This document shows, piece after piece, positions 12,190-24,048 of a stretch of DNA of 64,000 nucleotides; position 1 is the stretch's first letter, and each line of letters opens with the position of its first letter. The notes beneath the pieces are model-generated. The model did no database searches and was not told where the DNA came from. It saw only the letters and a list, made by a program, of their open reading frames with translations. The translations under genes and the position numbers were made by a program. Source of the DNA: Sipunculus nudus (Eukaryota; Annelida; Sipuncula; Golfingiida; Sipunculidae). The stretch is from NCBI GenBank assembly GCA_026874595.1, contig CM049311.1, forward strand, positions 53,571,676 to 53,635,675. The letters are read 5' to 3'.

Positions 12190-13045
12190 CTCATAGAAAA
12201 GGTCATGACCCCAATTTAAATATACATCATCCCATAACCCATGTCTATGTAGGCCTATATGTATAATAAGAAAGAAATCTGTCCATTAGTTTTTGACTTA
12301 TAATGCTCACAGCTACTAGTACTGTTCAGATGCAATGATGGGGTATTAAACGGCACGAAAACAAGTAAAAGAATAACAGGTGGCGCTATCAGTTTCCGGT
12401 ACATGACAACACTATCCAAGATCTTCGGTCAAGTTTATTTTTGGACCAATCAATGCATCCCTTTTGAGATATTAATGAATGATTTTGTGTGATTTTCACC
12501 ATATATATGGCAATGTTCAAGGACAAGGCCATTCTCATAGGAAAGGTCATGACCCCAATTTAAATAAACATCATCCCATAACCCATATCTATGTATATGC
12601 ATAAAATAAAAAAAAAAATTGTCCATTAGTCTTTGACATATAATGCTCACAGTACACTGTCAAGTAGCAATTTTTGGGGTATTTAACGGCACCAAAACAA
12701 GTAAAGAATAATATGTGGCGCCACCAGTTTCTGGAACATGACAACCCTACCCATGATCTTCCATCAACTTGATTTTGGGATCAATTGGATCCATGCAAGA
12801 TTTCTTGAGATATTTAAGAATTTGTGTGATTTTCCCCAAAATTGGACCTATCCAAGGTCAAAGACACTCTCCTACTCAAGGTAATGACCTCATTTTAAAT
12901 AGGCGTCGTCCTCTCACCCATATCTATACATATACCAAGTTTGGTAAAGATCCGTGTAATATTTTTTTAGTTATCGCGCCAACAAGATTTATATGCGGCG
13001 GCGGCGGGACCGGTATGAAAACACAGTATCCCCCGACTTTGTCTA
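12190..13045. repeat. Second modular repeat, about three ~340-bp modules
   Basis: The block AAGGTCATGACCCCAATTTA recurs at about 12200, 12543 and (degenerate) 12880, spacings near 343 and 337. Each module continues with CATCATCCCATAACCCAT and a GTGGCGCCACC-like core. The right side ends in a GC-rich run (CGGCGGCGGCGG, 12994-13005) and a stem GTATCCC...GGGATAC near 13028-13055. It is noncoding, and its module length resembles the element at 4993-7372 although the sequence differs. Confidence 0.6.
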
Positions 13046-13545
13046 GGGATACAATTAATATTATTATTTACAAATCCTATATACATTGAAGTCAAAGGTT
13101 TGAAAAGAAGACCAATCAAAATATGAAAAACATGACAATATCAACTTTTAATTAAAAAGAAATACATTAGTGGATGATGTTACAGCGTTCATTAAGTAAT
13201 AAGAATCGATCGAGACACAATGTCACAGTAAAATGTACCCTACTACCAGAAATATAATATGTATTAAATGGTGATATTTAAATTGTCAGTACATGAAAAG
13301 TGCAGGTGTATATTTATAAGTAAATTTCACACCCATGGTATAGCGTTAAATTTCTGCACCAGTCGTTACTTTGCAAATATACGTGACAAAAATAATTATA
13401 TAATCATATACACTGACTATAAAATAAACGTACGTCATCACATTTATAAAACAAATTGCGAAATTCTATATTGAACTGGGGGAAGTGGGGGTATTGTAAT
13501 CTGTTTTGTGTACTTATGTATCAATGTATATATAAATATTGTAAA

Positions 13546-13550
<5 letters not shown>

Positions 13551-13599
<49 letters not shown>
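13551..13599. repeat. (TA)n microsatellite
   Basis: About 49 bp of uninterrupted TA. Open frames that read through it on either strand are artefacts of the repeat. Confidence 0.95.
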
Positions 13600-13602
<3 letters not shown>

Positions 13603-14284
13603 TGCCCGGACCTGTTATTGATAAATTACAACATATATCCACTGGAAAATTTAAACAAGTTTCCCCTGTACTATATTTCGGTCCTCTTATTACGATGAAC
13701 CGAATCCGGAAATTATTCAAATTTAGTTCATTCTCCAACAAATAAGTGGAAGCAGCTTGGTATATCTCGAGGACTTGTGGGTTTTATTAAACAGTGAGAA
13801 AGCAATGGCAAACATTCATAAGCGTCCAAGCTCCATGTCCAGATCTGATCATTTGTAGTGGAGCTGAGGAAACCTACAAAGATCTCGGTCTCCTGGTGAA
13901 TGCAACCCTCTATGGAGACAAATTGCTTAGGCCTATCTAGTTTAATGTTGGAGCATGGACCGATGTTGGAAGCTGGAAAGGCGTACTGGATCCATATGGT
14001 TCTGATTACTTGTATCCTATGGTGTATCGAATGTTGGACCGACAACCACCTGGTCAGATCAACTCTCACCCTGTACATTGTCCCAAATCAGCACATAAGC
14101 CAACGTTCACTCATTCCCCATTCATTATTGATACGTGAATGTATCAGCTGTGTATCAGCGTGAAAGGATAAGTAATACGTTGAGATGTATGAAATTTCAG
14201 TCGTTAATTAAGAAAACTGCGTCGCACACAGAGTTTTTGTAAGGATCAGCGGATAGAATGAATTGGTGTTATTTGTTCTGCAGG
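13600..14284. other. Unassigned region upstream of the Gypsy relic
   Basis: Open frames of 116 codons (minus, 13728-14078) and 87 codons (plus, 13900-14163) overlap here without a recognisable domain. By position it may be the gag-protease side of the decayed element that follows, but no zinc knuckle or protease DTG motif is visible. Confidence 0.3.
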
Positions 14285-16300
14285 CAAATAGACCGCCTGG
14301 TCTCGAGTTTGATGGTGGTATCAGAATACCTGAACATGGAGATCAAACGTTACTTATCCACACGGTCCAACCACTGATGACATCATTTATATGCTACGCG
14401 GCAGCTCTATATTCAGCAAACATGACGTGAAAATGAGTTCTGGGAAGTGAAACTCGATGAGAAAAATGTTTAGAACTTTCAACACAACATCGGTAGATTC
14501 CGATCCCGTCGAATGTTATTCGACCTAGCTATAGCACTAGACGTTTTCCAGGCCAGGATGGACCAAGTAATGGAACAAGTAGATGGATGTCTCGTACCGC
14601 TGACGATGTGATCATACACGGAAGATACCGTGATGTACATGATCTAAGACTGAAACAGTTTTCGCATTCAATAGCAGTAAGTACGTGCATTATACGTGCA
14701 AGTGAAAACCATTTCTCGGTGTCATTTTACCCATTTATGACGAGAAGGGAGTCAAACCAGACTCGGACAGATTGAAAATAACATGCAAGAACGTCCAGCT
14801 CCTATCTGCATGAGAAAGTTGCAGGATTATCAAGGAATCGCTGTATATGGCTCAACCCACAAGACACTATTCACATCACACAACAACCTTGAGAGAACTG
14901 CTTGAAAAAAACAACCAGTTCGTGTGGACGCCATAAAACAAAAAGTTCGGGTGGACGCCATCTCATACGAAATCATTCGTCAAGGAGCTGGCTGCTCTTC
15001 CAGACGACCACCCTGTCATATTTCGACCCAATTTAGGACAGTGTGATCCTTCAGTTGAAGTGGATTACAAACCGATTGCGTTTGCCTCCAGATCCCTCAC
15101 AGGCACAGAGCGAGGATACGCTATCATAGAAAGTGAGATGTTAACTGTCGTCTTCGGGTGCGAAAAGTTTAATAACAACGATTATGGCAAACCATTCATT
15201 GCAGAGAGCGACCATTAGCCGCTTGAAATGATACAGCATAAGCCACTAAACAAAGCATCGCTTAGGCTACAGCAATTATTGATAAAAAGGCTCCGGAGTA
15301 AATGTTCATGGACCATGTCACACTATAGGGGCCGATCAATTCCAATTTGATGGTGCCAGTTCTTTATCCAATGATTTGTCGAAAGCCCAAGTCTGTTACC
15401 AGTGAAGCCGTGATCAAAGCAGTGACTATATGACTAGCAGTATGACAGGACGCAATACAGACGGTTTACAGATATCTGAGGTGTTGAACAAAAATTTTGA
15501 GCCCTTATTATGCCAAATCAAACGGTTTCATCGAGAGAATGATTCTGACTGTCCAACGGACAAAGACCAATATGTCCATGACACAGCAAGATAGCTTAGA
15601 CATTGTCATCGCTCTATTGTGTTTGCGTACAACGATAAATGATAAAATCCCTAGGCAAACAGAGCTCTAGTATTAAGGGCGCACAGGTAACAACCTATCA
15701 TCCAAAAAAGGATATCCACTTATCCAGACAACAAACACTGCAATTCAGGGTGTACCAGGAAAAACAAAGAACATACTTTAAAAGAAAAACATGCCTAGAA
15801 AAACCAGACCTACAGCCCGGGCCAGCGCATCCAAATGCAAGACAATAGTCATATGCTGCAGTCATTTCAAAGTATCCGAGCCGCGCGCATATTTGGTATA
15901 AAACCATGTACGACGGAACAAGAATATTCTATTTCCAGTCCGAACAAAAATACGTGACATTCATATTACGGACACTGAAGAACAGGTTCCGAGATTCCAT
16001 TAGATTACCAACACAACGAAACAAAACCAAGCGCAAGTGGCTCGAACCAAGCACAGGTGATCAGCATGTGATCAGGACGCGGTGTACGCAAATCAGCCAC
16101 CAATGACTTGTAAATTCTTACTCAGTAAATGCGTCTACACTTTTATTTTCTTAACACTTTACATCAAGTTTCTCTTACGCAGAAAATCACTGATTACTTA
16201 TATGTGTCTCCTTGTAAGTTTAATTAAGTTATCTACTCTAATTATGTACTGATTAGAAACTAGGGTACTTGCCATTAACAAAACAAATCTTTCTCAGAAG
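14285..16300 (+). pseudogene. Decayed Ty3/Gypsy pol (RT, RNase H, integrase tail)
   Basis: The plus strand gives broken matches in the expected Ty3/Gypsy order. RT pieces lie at 14290-14640, including a DVK..FWEVKLDEK-like segment near 14430 and the catalytic-box remnant ADDVIIHGRY near 14595. A RT-RNase H linker rich in RLK and PICMRKLQDYQG-like text follows at 14740-14830. RNase H pieces such as KPIAFASRSLTGTERGYA and GYAIIESEMLTVVFGCEKF lie at 15070-15180. An integrase C-terminal piece (IVIALLCLRTTINDK) is near 15600. A purine tract AGAAGGGGGATAT sits at about 16296-16308, where a polypurine tract is expected. Stops and frameshifts are frequent. The gap between RNase H and the integrase tail is much too short, so most of the integrase, including its zinc-binding head and catalytic core, has been deleted. 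LTRs are not clearly identifiable. Confidence 0.75.
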
Positions 16301-17600
16301 GGGGATATAAGGAGTTTCCAAGCATGCTACATGTCATATGCATAGCCTTACCGGATTTAAAGCTGGTAAATAGTATCTCTTAGTATTTAAATAGTATATA
16401 TCCATGAACGAACTTCTTATTCACTATAAACGTATTACAGTAACAAAGCACCCGTTATTTCAGATGTGATTTAAGGTTTTCCTTGCAATAAGTCTAGCCT
16501 AAACGGTTAAAATGTTTTATATTATCCTTCCATTATGTGCAACCCCGGTGAAACACGCACTGCAGATAATTTCTCTTATGTAAGGCAAATGACCGAGTCG
16601 GAAGCCTGTCTCGGTCATGGTACAGAACAACACCTTTAATATTCCAAAATGTGTGATATGTTAAAAATTGGAGCTTTTTGACCATTTCTGCCACAATCTT
16701 TCACAACAAGATGACCTCCCGTTGCATCACAAAGTGGGAACCATAAATAGCTTTTTATTGAGGTGACAGCACGGAGGGAAGCCTTCACAGACTGACAGAA
16801 TGACTTGCATAACAACTAAAGAAATGCTTTCAACAACTACAGAACCAGGTCTGACCAACATTTCACTGGATTCCTGACGGGAATAGAATCACTATGAAAT
16901 TGATACTATGAATTTGAAATCGCTCTTTGTCTTCATCAAACATTGTATGGAACATCAAGACCAAATTTCACCTCCTTCGGTGTTTTAACTACATGGTGTG
17001 GAAAAAGTAAAGTGTCATCAGGTGCACAGAACTTTTCAGTTTTCTCCTGAATAGGTCTAGGTCATATTCCGAAGGGACCTACAATCGACAGTCATGATGA
17101 GCTCAAGAGAAACATTTCAATGGCCAGAAAGTCTTCGTGACAGCTGGTTCAGAAACGCATGAGATTCTCTATTTCACTCTGCACATTCTGGAATGAAGGG
17201 GTGATATCCCAAGAATTTAAGAATGCCATAAATTTCTCCCTGTATTAAATAAAAGCATCAGTCTGGGCAGTATACAGAGACATATCCCATTCGTTGAAAG
17301 CAGAGGAGACACAGGCTGAATGAGAATGAGTGTAGATTTCGTCTGGGTTGCAGCTCTAGCCGCAGTTCGTCTGGTGCAATATAAGTTACATAACAGAATC
17401 TGGACTTGTATGCAAGCTGAATGACAAGGCTATTACAGGGTAGCTGCTGTGGACAAAAAAACAAGGCCTACAGGCCTAATGCGAACCTGTACATTTGAAA
17501 ATACACCAGACGTAATGCTTCAATGATGGACCATTACTTTTCATGTATATGAACAATGCAAGTACTAATCATTTTGAATAAGAACAATTACACAAACATC
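16301..17600. other. Noncoding region, possible LTR remnant at its start
   Basis: It follows the purine tract of the Gypsy relic, so the first few hundred bases could be a decayed 3' LTR. No second copy is present in the window to prove it. Otherwise I see nothing recognisable. Confidence 0.3.
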
Positions 17601-17604
17601 ACTG

Positions 17605-17960
17605 CTGAAATTCTGGCATGGGTGCACCAGTCTTGTATACAACGAAGCTATCAGAGATATACACATATGCGAATTTTCAGACTGATTTATCAAACCCCTC
17701 CTGAGAAATAAGCAGGGACACACATTGTGCAAAAATTATTGTAGGTGGCACCACCAGTCTTGTATACGACAAAGCTATTTGATATGTATAAATATGCCCA
17801 ATTTCAGGCTGATATATCAAATTCCTCTGTAGAAATAAGCAGGCACATACACTGTGCAAAATTCAATGTACGTGGCACCAACTGTCTTGTAAATGAGATA
17901 TCCATCAAAGACGCATAGACAGGTCAAAATATTAGTCCAATACATCAAACTTCCCCAGAG
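17605..17960. repeat. ~127-bp tandem repeat, about three units
   Basis: CACCAGTCTTGTATAC recurs at about 17625 and 17752, with a diverged copy near 17878. Each is followed by an AAAGCTAT-like block, then GAAATAAGCAGG and CACATTGTGCAAAA. The GGTGGCACCACC core seen in the other modular repeats precedes the second unit. Confidence 0.6.
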
Positions 17961-18059
17961 TTTGATGCACTGGGCTGACAAGGCTTAGGTGAGTAAGCAT
18001 ATATGTGGGGAACTGTCGGTTTTTCAGACTAATCTATTGGATTCTTTGCTACCATTGCG

Positions 18060-20243
18060 CATAGCCCGGCACAACGCGCATTTAGCATCCACTCATCTTG
18101 CTACTATTATGCGTTCAAAGGCTATTGAGCGCAAAGTGCGCGGTAGCAAATAGCAGTCGCACAGTAGCATTTGCTACCCTTGCACATTGCTTGCCACATA
18201 GCGCAATGAGCTGCCACTGGACTTGCTACCATCAAACACAGGCCGGCTCGTACGCGCAAACTGCGAGGTAGCAAATCAGAACTGCGCGGTAGCAAATGGC
18301 TGTCATTGCTAACCATGTGGCCTATGCACAGACCGCCTCATATGTGCAAAGTGCGCGGTAGCAAGTCAGACCTACGCTCTAGCAAGTGGCTGTCATTGCT
18401 ATCATGGCGGCTATGGTTGCAAAATCTGCTTCTGTTGATGTAGTGCAAGTCTTTGCTGCCAGAGGTCGCTCGGACAGGACCACTCAGAGTGATATGCGCG
18501 GTAGCAATTAATTGTCGCAAAGTAGCAAACAGATCTGCGCAGTAGCAAATGCCATGGGTCATATTTATTAAGCTGCAATCGCAATGCGCAAAGTGCGCGG
18601 TAGCAAACAGACCTGCCCGGTAGCAAGTTGCTGTCAGCTCGGACAGGACCACACTCAAAGCGTTATGCGCGGTAGCAATTAATTGTCGCAAAGTAGCAAA
18701 CAGATCTGCGCATAGAAAAGGCCATGGTTCATATTAAGCTGCGATCGCAATGCGCAATGTGCGCGGTAGCAAACAGACCTGCGCGGTAGGAAGTTGCTGT
18801 CAGCTCCTATGCATGGGGACTATGTCTTTGCGATCGCAAAAACTGCTACTGTTAACGTGGTGCAAGTCTTTACTGTCAGAGGTCGCTTGGACACGACCAC
18901 TCAAAGCAATATGCTCGGTAGCAATTAACTGTCGCAAAGTAGCAAACAGATCTGCGCGGGAGCAAATGCCATGGTCGTTTTCAGCTGACAATGCGCAATG
19001 TGCGCGGTAGCAAACAGACCTGCGTGGTAGCAAGTTGTTGTCAGCTCCTATGCATGGGGCGGAAAATCTGCTACTGTTAACGTAGTGCAAGTCTTTACTG
19101 TCAGAGGTCGCTTAATTGGACACGACCACTCAAAGCAATATGCGCGGTAGCAATTAACTGTCGCAAAGTAGCAAACAGATCTGCGCGGTAGCAAATGCCG
19201 TGGTCATATTCAGCTGGCAATGCGCAATGTGCGCGGTAGCAAACAGACCTGCGCGGTAGCAAGTTGCTGTCAGCTCCTATGCATAGGGACTATGTCTTTG
19301 CGATCGCAAAATCTGTTACTGTTTACGTAGTGCAAGTCTTTACTGTCAGAGGTCGCTCGGACACGACCATTCAAAGCAATATGCGCGGTAGCAATTAACT
19401 GTCGCAAAGTAGCAAACAGATCTGCGCGGTAGCAAATGCCATGGTCATATTCAGCTGGCAATGCCCAATGTGCGCGGTAGCAAACAGACCTGCGCGGTAG
19501 CAAGTTGCTGTCAGCTCCAATGCATGGGGACTATGTCTTTGCGATCGCAAAATCTGCTACTGTTAACGTAGTGCAAGTCTTTCCTGTCAGAGGTCGCTCG
19601 GACACGACCATTCAAAGCAATATGCGCGGTAGCAATTAACTGTCGCAAAGTAGCAAACAGATCTGCGCGGTAGCAAATGCCGTGGTCATATTCAGGTGGC
19701 AATGCGCAATGTGCGCGGCAGCAAACAGACCTGCGCGGTAGCAAGTTGCTGTCAGCTCCTATGCAAGGGGACTATGTCTTTGCGATCGCAAAATCTGCTA
19801 CTCTTAACGTAGTGCAAGTCTTTCCTGTCAGAGGTCGCTCGGACACGACTACTCATACCAATATATTCGCGGTAGCAATTAACTGTCGCAAAGTAGCAAA
19901 CAGATCTGCGCGGTAGCAATTGCCATGGGTCATATTCAGCTGGCCATGCGCAATGTGCGCGGTAGCAAACAGATCTGCGCGGTAGCAAATTGCTGTCAGC
20001 TCCTATGCATGGGGACTATGTCTTTGCGATCGCAAAATCTGCTACTATTAACGTAGTGCAAGTCTTTACTGTCAGAGGTCGCTCGGACACGACTACTCAT
20101 AGCAATATATTCGCGGTAGCAATTAACTGTCGCAAAGTAGCAAACAGATCTGCGCGGTAGCAAATGCCATGGGTCATATTCAACTGCGATCGCAATGCGC
20201 AATGTGCCCGGTAGCAAACAGACCTGCGCGGTAGCAAGTTGTT
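18060..20243. repeat. 241-bp tandem array rich in GTAGCAA boxes
   Basis: The block CTGCTACTGTTAACGTAGTG with following CAAGTCTTTACTGTCAGAGG recurs near 18840, 19070, 19312, 19553, 19795 and 20037, mostly 241 bp apart, with a diverged copy near 18425 and a degraded lead-in from 18060. Each unit has about five GTAGCAA boxes, typically as TGCGCGGTAGCAA, and most carry a GCGATCGC palindrome. The array is GC-richer than its surroundings. Open frames on the minus strand (such as 19270-19503 and 19511-19744) repeat with the array and are not genes. It ends where LINE-1's 3' end begins. Confidence 0.9.
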
Positions 20244-20574
20244 GTTAATTTAATTTAAACATATTTATTTTAACAGGATTACATAGTAGCCATTATGGCT
20301 AATGAAACATGTTCTCCTGTCTGCAAAAATAATGCATTTAAATACATAAATTATAATAAATACAAAACATATACAATACCAAATAATCAAAACATTAATA
20401 ATCACAGTGAAACAAGCATTAAAAAACATAACTGGTCATTTACATTATACAAAAAGTATCAGTTATAAATGCGATATGTTTCACAAAACGCACACACTGA
20501 AGACAAAAAGGAGGGAAATATAAACAATTTATATTAATCATAATCTTTAATTGATTGATCACTAAGCATTTCGT

Positions 20575-23500
20575 CTAAAATCTCTTCGTATTCAGTATAT
20601 ACTTCTGGATTAATATTAATACTTTATCTCTAATTGCATTAGTTGGGAAATTATCACCATACAATAATGCGTTTAATAACAGTTTTCGTTCAGTTTTTTT
20701 TCTCGGTCCATGGTTACTGAATAGGGCAGCCTGTAAATTTTCTTTAGATAGTATATTTTTAATTCCGTTATATAAGCTTGATCGGCAATTATTATACGTG
20801 ATGCAATCTAGCATGTAGTGTTCTACGGTTTCATCTGCCATTCTACACTTACAGCGAGGATTATCTGATTTTCCTATATTAAAAAGATATTTATTTAATT
20901 GACAAACTCCGAATCTTAGCCTGTTGATTATTATTTCTATTTTCCTTTGTTTAATGACATACATATTCTTCACAGTGTGTTCTTCGCGAAATATATGTTT
21001 TTTCAAAACGTTTTTAAAGGAGTCTATATTCTGAATAATCCGAATATTTAAAGGCAGTTTGTTCCATAGAAGGCAAGCAGCTGGAAGAAATGAACGTCTG
21101 CTTTTTTCTTTTTTAAAGAAGGGTGGACGAAGGTCCTCCTTACCTCGAAGATTGTAGTGTACTATTGTAGAGGTGGTATTGGGTACCAGGTTAATAAAAT
21201 AAGATGGAGCCAAACCATGGAACATTCGTTGAAACGTTAGAATAATTTTGAATTCACGTCTGTTTTTCAGATTAGGCCATCTTAGTTCCTGCAATAATTT
21301 TTGTGAGCTTGTTGTAGCTATAGCACCAGTACATATAAGTGCTGCTCTTCTTTGTATGCTGTCAAGTTTATTTGCAAGTTTCGTAGAACAATTATTAAAT
21401 AGTTGTGATCCGTACTCCAGGACTGGTCTGACCATTGCCTTATATAACCTTTCTAACGTTTTCATGGACAGATTATATTTATAATATTTTAAAATTCCCA
21501 ATCGCTTAGAAGCTTTAATGCATATACGATTAATGTGATCCGCCCAAGACAGGTTGTATGTCAGTGTGACTCCTAAATGTTTTACACTGTTAGTCTCATT
21601 TAATTTAATATTATTAAAATACAGAGGTGGGTAGTTGACTTTAGTGGTTTTATTAGAAAAACATATCACGCTAGTTTTATTAGGATTAAACGTTAGTTTC
21701 CACATTTGTGCCCACTGGTTTATTCTTTCTAGATCCCTGTTTAAGGATAAGGCAGTAACGTCTGGATAAGTAACTGTTGCATACAAGCATGTATCATCGG
21801 CATACATTCTCAAGTTATTTTCTAGTCCGTTATATATATCATTAACGTATATTAAAAACAAAAGAGGCCCCAAGATTGAACCTTGGGGCACACCTGACTT
21901 AATATCGGTGTAGCTAGACTGTATTCCATTTAGTATCACGCAATTTTTCCGTCCGCTCAGGTAGCTATTTAAGAAATTAAGTAAGGCGCCCTCTATACCC
22001 ATTAATTTAAGTTTGTGTATAAGACCTTTGTGCCACACCCTATCAAAAGCCCGCGAGGCATCGAGGCAGACAAGTCTAGTGTCACAGCCTTTCTCGAAAC
22101 CACTGTATATATCGTGGCACAAGGAAATTAATAAGTATACTGCAGAATCATTTTTTTTATATCCTGAATTATATGGCGAGAGAAGCGCATTTTTAACAAG
22201 ATAATCATATAATCTATTATATACAACCCGTTCTAGAACCTTTGATATATTATTTAAAAGTGATATTGGTCGATAGTTCTCAACGTTATTTCGTTCTCCT
22301 TTTTTGTAAACTGGTAACACATTTGCCTTTTTCCAATCCTCAGGAAACACTCCCTGACTTATACAATGATTGAAAAGCTTACAAAATGGAATACTTAGAA
22401 TGTCTGCTGTATGTTTAATCACAAAGTTATTTATTCCCCCAGGTCCAGTCGCTTTATTCAGTTTTACTTTTGACATTGCATTGAAAACTTCAGTCTCAGT
22501 GATAAAAATAGATGTAATTTTCGGGCATCCAATGCTTTGGATATCAGGAAGGTCCGTGCAATCTGAAACCACGTTACATTGCGAGGCAAAATAGTCATTG
22601 AATATTTCTGCTTTTTCAGATGCATCGGTTATTATATTACCATTAAGTTCAATTGGTGGGATACATTGTGTATACTTCTCCCCGTAAAGCCTTCGGGCCA
22701 TTGTCCACCAAAGCTTGGAATCTGTGTCGAAATCGTTAAGTTTATTATTTATATTAATCATAAAACGCTGGTAGCATTTACGATTTTCGAATACTACCGA
22801 GTTTCTACATCTTTTGTAAACAATATAGTGCTCGTCTTTTTTCGTTTTTATGTATTTTTTCCAAAGCCGATTGCGTTTTCTTATGAGTCTTTTTAAATAA
22901 TTTTTCATCCATGGTTTGTCTTTTGATTTAACATAAATCTCACGATGTGGAATATGGTCATTTATTGCAGTTTTTAGTATGACATTAAAATAATCTATTA
23001 TGTCTGATATACTGCTGAAAGTATCAAAAGCTACATCCCATGGAGCAGTTTGGAGGGAGTTTTTCAGTCCGGAAAGATCAGCTTTGTCGTAATAGTATAC
23101 CTGTCGCTTATACAGGGGCGGCTTTTTATATTTTAAAGAAACTGTCCATATCAGTGTGCTATGATCACAAGATGACAGGGGACTTAGTATCTCCAACTGT
23201 CGTACCCTTCCTGGAGAATCAGTTATTATGACATCTAATAATGAAGAAGAATATTCTGTAATTCTAGTCGGCTGATTAACTAGTTGCACAAGACCATTTG
23301 CGGCCACAAATTCGACCAAATCATTGCCTAAGTCACTATACCAATGTGTTGATTCCCACTGGTTACATCGATCGTTAAAATCGCCAGTGATGAAGAGAGC
23401 ATATGGTCTCTCTTGTAAAGCCATCTCCACACTTTCAGTGAACATATCTAAAAATTTCCTACAAGCATCTGCTGGTTGGCCTGGTGACCTATAGTATGTA

Positions 23501-24048
23501 CCTATTAATATCTTATTTCTATTAATGTTAATCTGAACCCACACACTCTCAATCCCTACCCTTTCTAAGTCCTCTCTCCTGCTATACGCATGGGTATCTT
23601 TAACATAGACGGCTACTCCCCCACCATGCCTGGTCCTATCACACCTCAGTGGTTCCCCAAATTGTTTTATATTTATTAAACTATTCTCAACTGACGAGTC
23701 GAGCCATGTTTCCGAAAGTGTCAGGACACTGATACCTTTAAGATCACATAAGTATTGTAAGTCGTCTACTTTACGATGAGCCAGGAGACTCCGGATGTTT
23801 ACATGACTTATTGTGAGCCATGCGTGATGGTCATTGGTTTGGTGATCAGGCATGGTGGGGCCAGGGTTAGGGTGAATATCAACACATTGAGCAAGAAGCA
23901 ACTTCACAAACTGTATAGTATGGTAATCAGCTGACCAGGCCTTCACGAGTGATCTGATACACGCAGCTCTTCTCACTGAGACACGAACACATTGTTTTAC
24001 ATGAAAAGAACCTATCATAACTCGATACTGTTCAATAGAAATACCCAT
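20575..24048 (-). CDS. LINE-1 ORF2: endonuclease and reverse transcriptase, intact, 1157 aa
   Basis: This is the replication polyprotein of an APE-type LINE: it nicks target DNA and reverse-transcribes the element RNA at the nick. The N-terminal ~64 residues end in a 2A-like DIHPNPGP. The APE endonuclease spans about residues 78-330, with NIRS, SETW, GGGVAVYV, YRSPG, ITGDFND, LLDVIITD and SCDHSTL. The RT spans about 470-780, with NKATGPGGI, NYRPISLLNNISK, CLDASRAFDRVWH, SGVPQGSILGPLLF, MYADDTCLY (catalytic Asp pair) and KHLGVTLTYNLSW. A C-terminal region carries a CKC...HYMLDC zinc-binding-like motif. No stop or frameshift interrupts 1157 codons, and all catalytic motifs are present, so the protein could be active. 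The start at 24048 was chosen because it includes the 2A-like segment; a Met two residues after the GP (residue 66) is an alternative start. Confidence 0.95.
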   Translation of the reverse strand: MGISIEQYRVMIGSFHVKQCVRVSVRRAACIRSLVKAWSADYHTIQFVKLLLAQCVDIHPNPGPTMPDHQTNDHHAWLTISHVNIRSLLAHRKVDDLQYLCDLKGISVLTLSETWLDSSVENSLINIKQFGEPLRCDRTRHGGGVAVYVKDTHAYSRREDLERVGIESVWVQININRNKILIGTYYRSPGQPADACRKFLDMFTESVEMALQERPYALFITGDFNDRCNQWESTHWYSDLGNDLVEFVAANGLVQLVNQPTRITEYSSSLLDVIITDSPGRVRQLEILSPLSSCDHSTLIWTVSLKYKKPPLYKRQVYYYDKADLSGLKNSLQTAPWDVAFDTFSSISDIIDYFNVILKTAINDHIPHREIYVKSKDKPWMKNYLKRLIRKRNRLWKKYIKTKKDEHYIVYKRCRNSVVFENRKCYQRFMININNKLNDFDTDSKLWWTMARRLYGEKYTQCIPPIELNGNIITDASEKAEIFNDYFASQCNVVSDCTDLPDIQSIGCPKITSIFITETEVFNAMSKVKLNKATGPGGINNFVIKHTADILSIPFCKLFNHCISQGVFPEDWKKANVLPVYKKGERNNVENYRPISLLNNISKVLERVVYNRLYDYLVKNALLSPYNSGYKKNDSAVYLLISLCHDIYSGFEKGCDTRLVCLDASRAFDRVWHKGLIHKLKLMGIEGALLNFLNSYLSGRKNCVILNGIQSSYTDIKSGVPQGSILGPLLFLIYVNDIYNGLENNLRMYADDTCLYATVTYPDVTALSLNRDLERINQWAQMWKLTFNPNKTSVICFSNKTTKVNYPPLYFNNIKLNETNSVKHLGVTLTYNLSWADHINRICIKASKRLGILKYYKYNLSMKTLERLYKAMVRPVLEYGSQLFNNCSTKLANKLDSIQRRAALICTGAIATTSSQKLLQELRWPNLKNRREFKIILTFQRMFHGLAPSYFINLVPNTTSTIVHYNLRGKEDLRPPFFKKEKSRRSFLPAACLLWNKLPLNIRIIQNIDSFKNVLKKHIFREEHTVKNMYVIKQRKIEIIINRLRFGVCQLNKYLFNIGKSDNPRCKCRMADETVEHYMLDCITYNNCRSSLYNGIKNILSKENLQAALFSNHGPRKKTERKLLLNALLYGDNFPTNAIRDKVLILIQKYILNTKRF
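23857..23880 (-). other. 2A-like NPGP motif near the LINE-1 ORF2 N terminus
   Basis: ORF2 residues 57-64 read DIHPNPGP, preceded by a leucine-rich VKLLLAQCV. The canonical 2A ribosome-skipping core is DxExNPGP. Here Asp, Asn, Pro, Gly and Pro are kept, but the Glu position is His. If active, translation would release a ~63-residue leader and restart at Pro64. The changed Glu makes activity uncertain. Confidence 0.55.

Noticed and set aside
13456-13745. Open frames through (TA)n (also 29633-29911 and 49033-49336)
   Set aside because: Tyr/Ile dipeptide runs come from the microsatellite itself; there is no domain or splice context.
13728-14078. 116-codon minus-strand frame as a gene
   Set aside because: No domain, no splice sites, opposite to the adjacent Gypsy relic, and overlapped by an open plus-strand frame.
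18122-20217. Series of Cys-rich open frames on the minus strand
   Set aside because: They recur with the 241-bp array period and have no start or splice context of their own.
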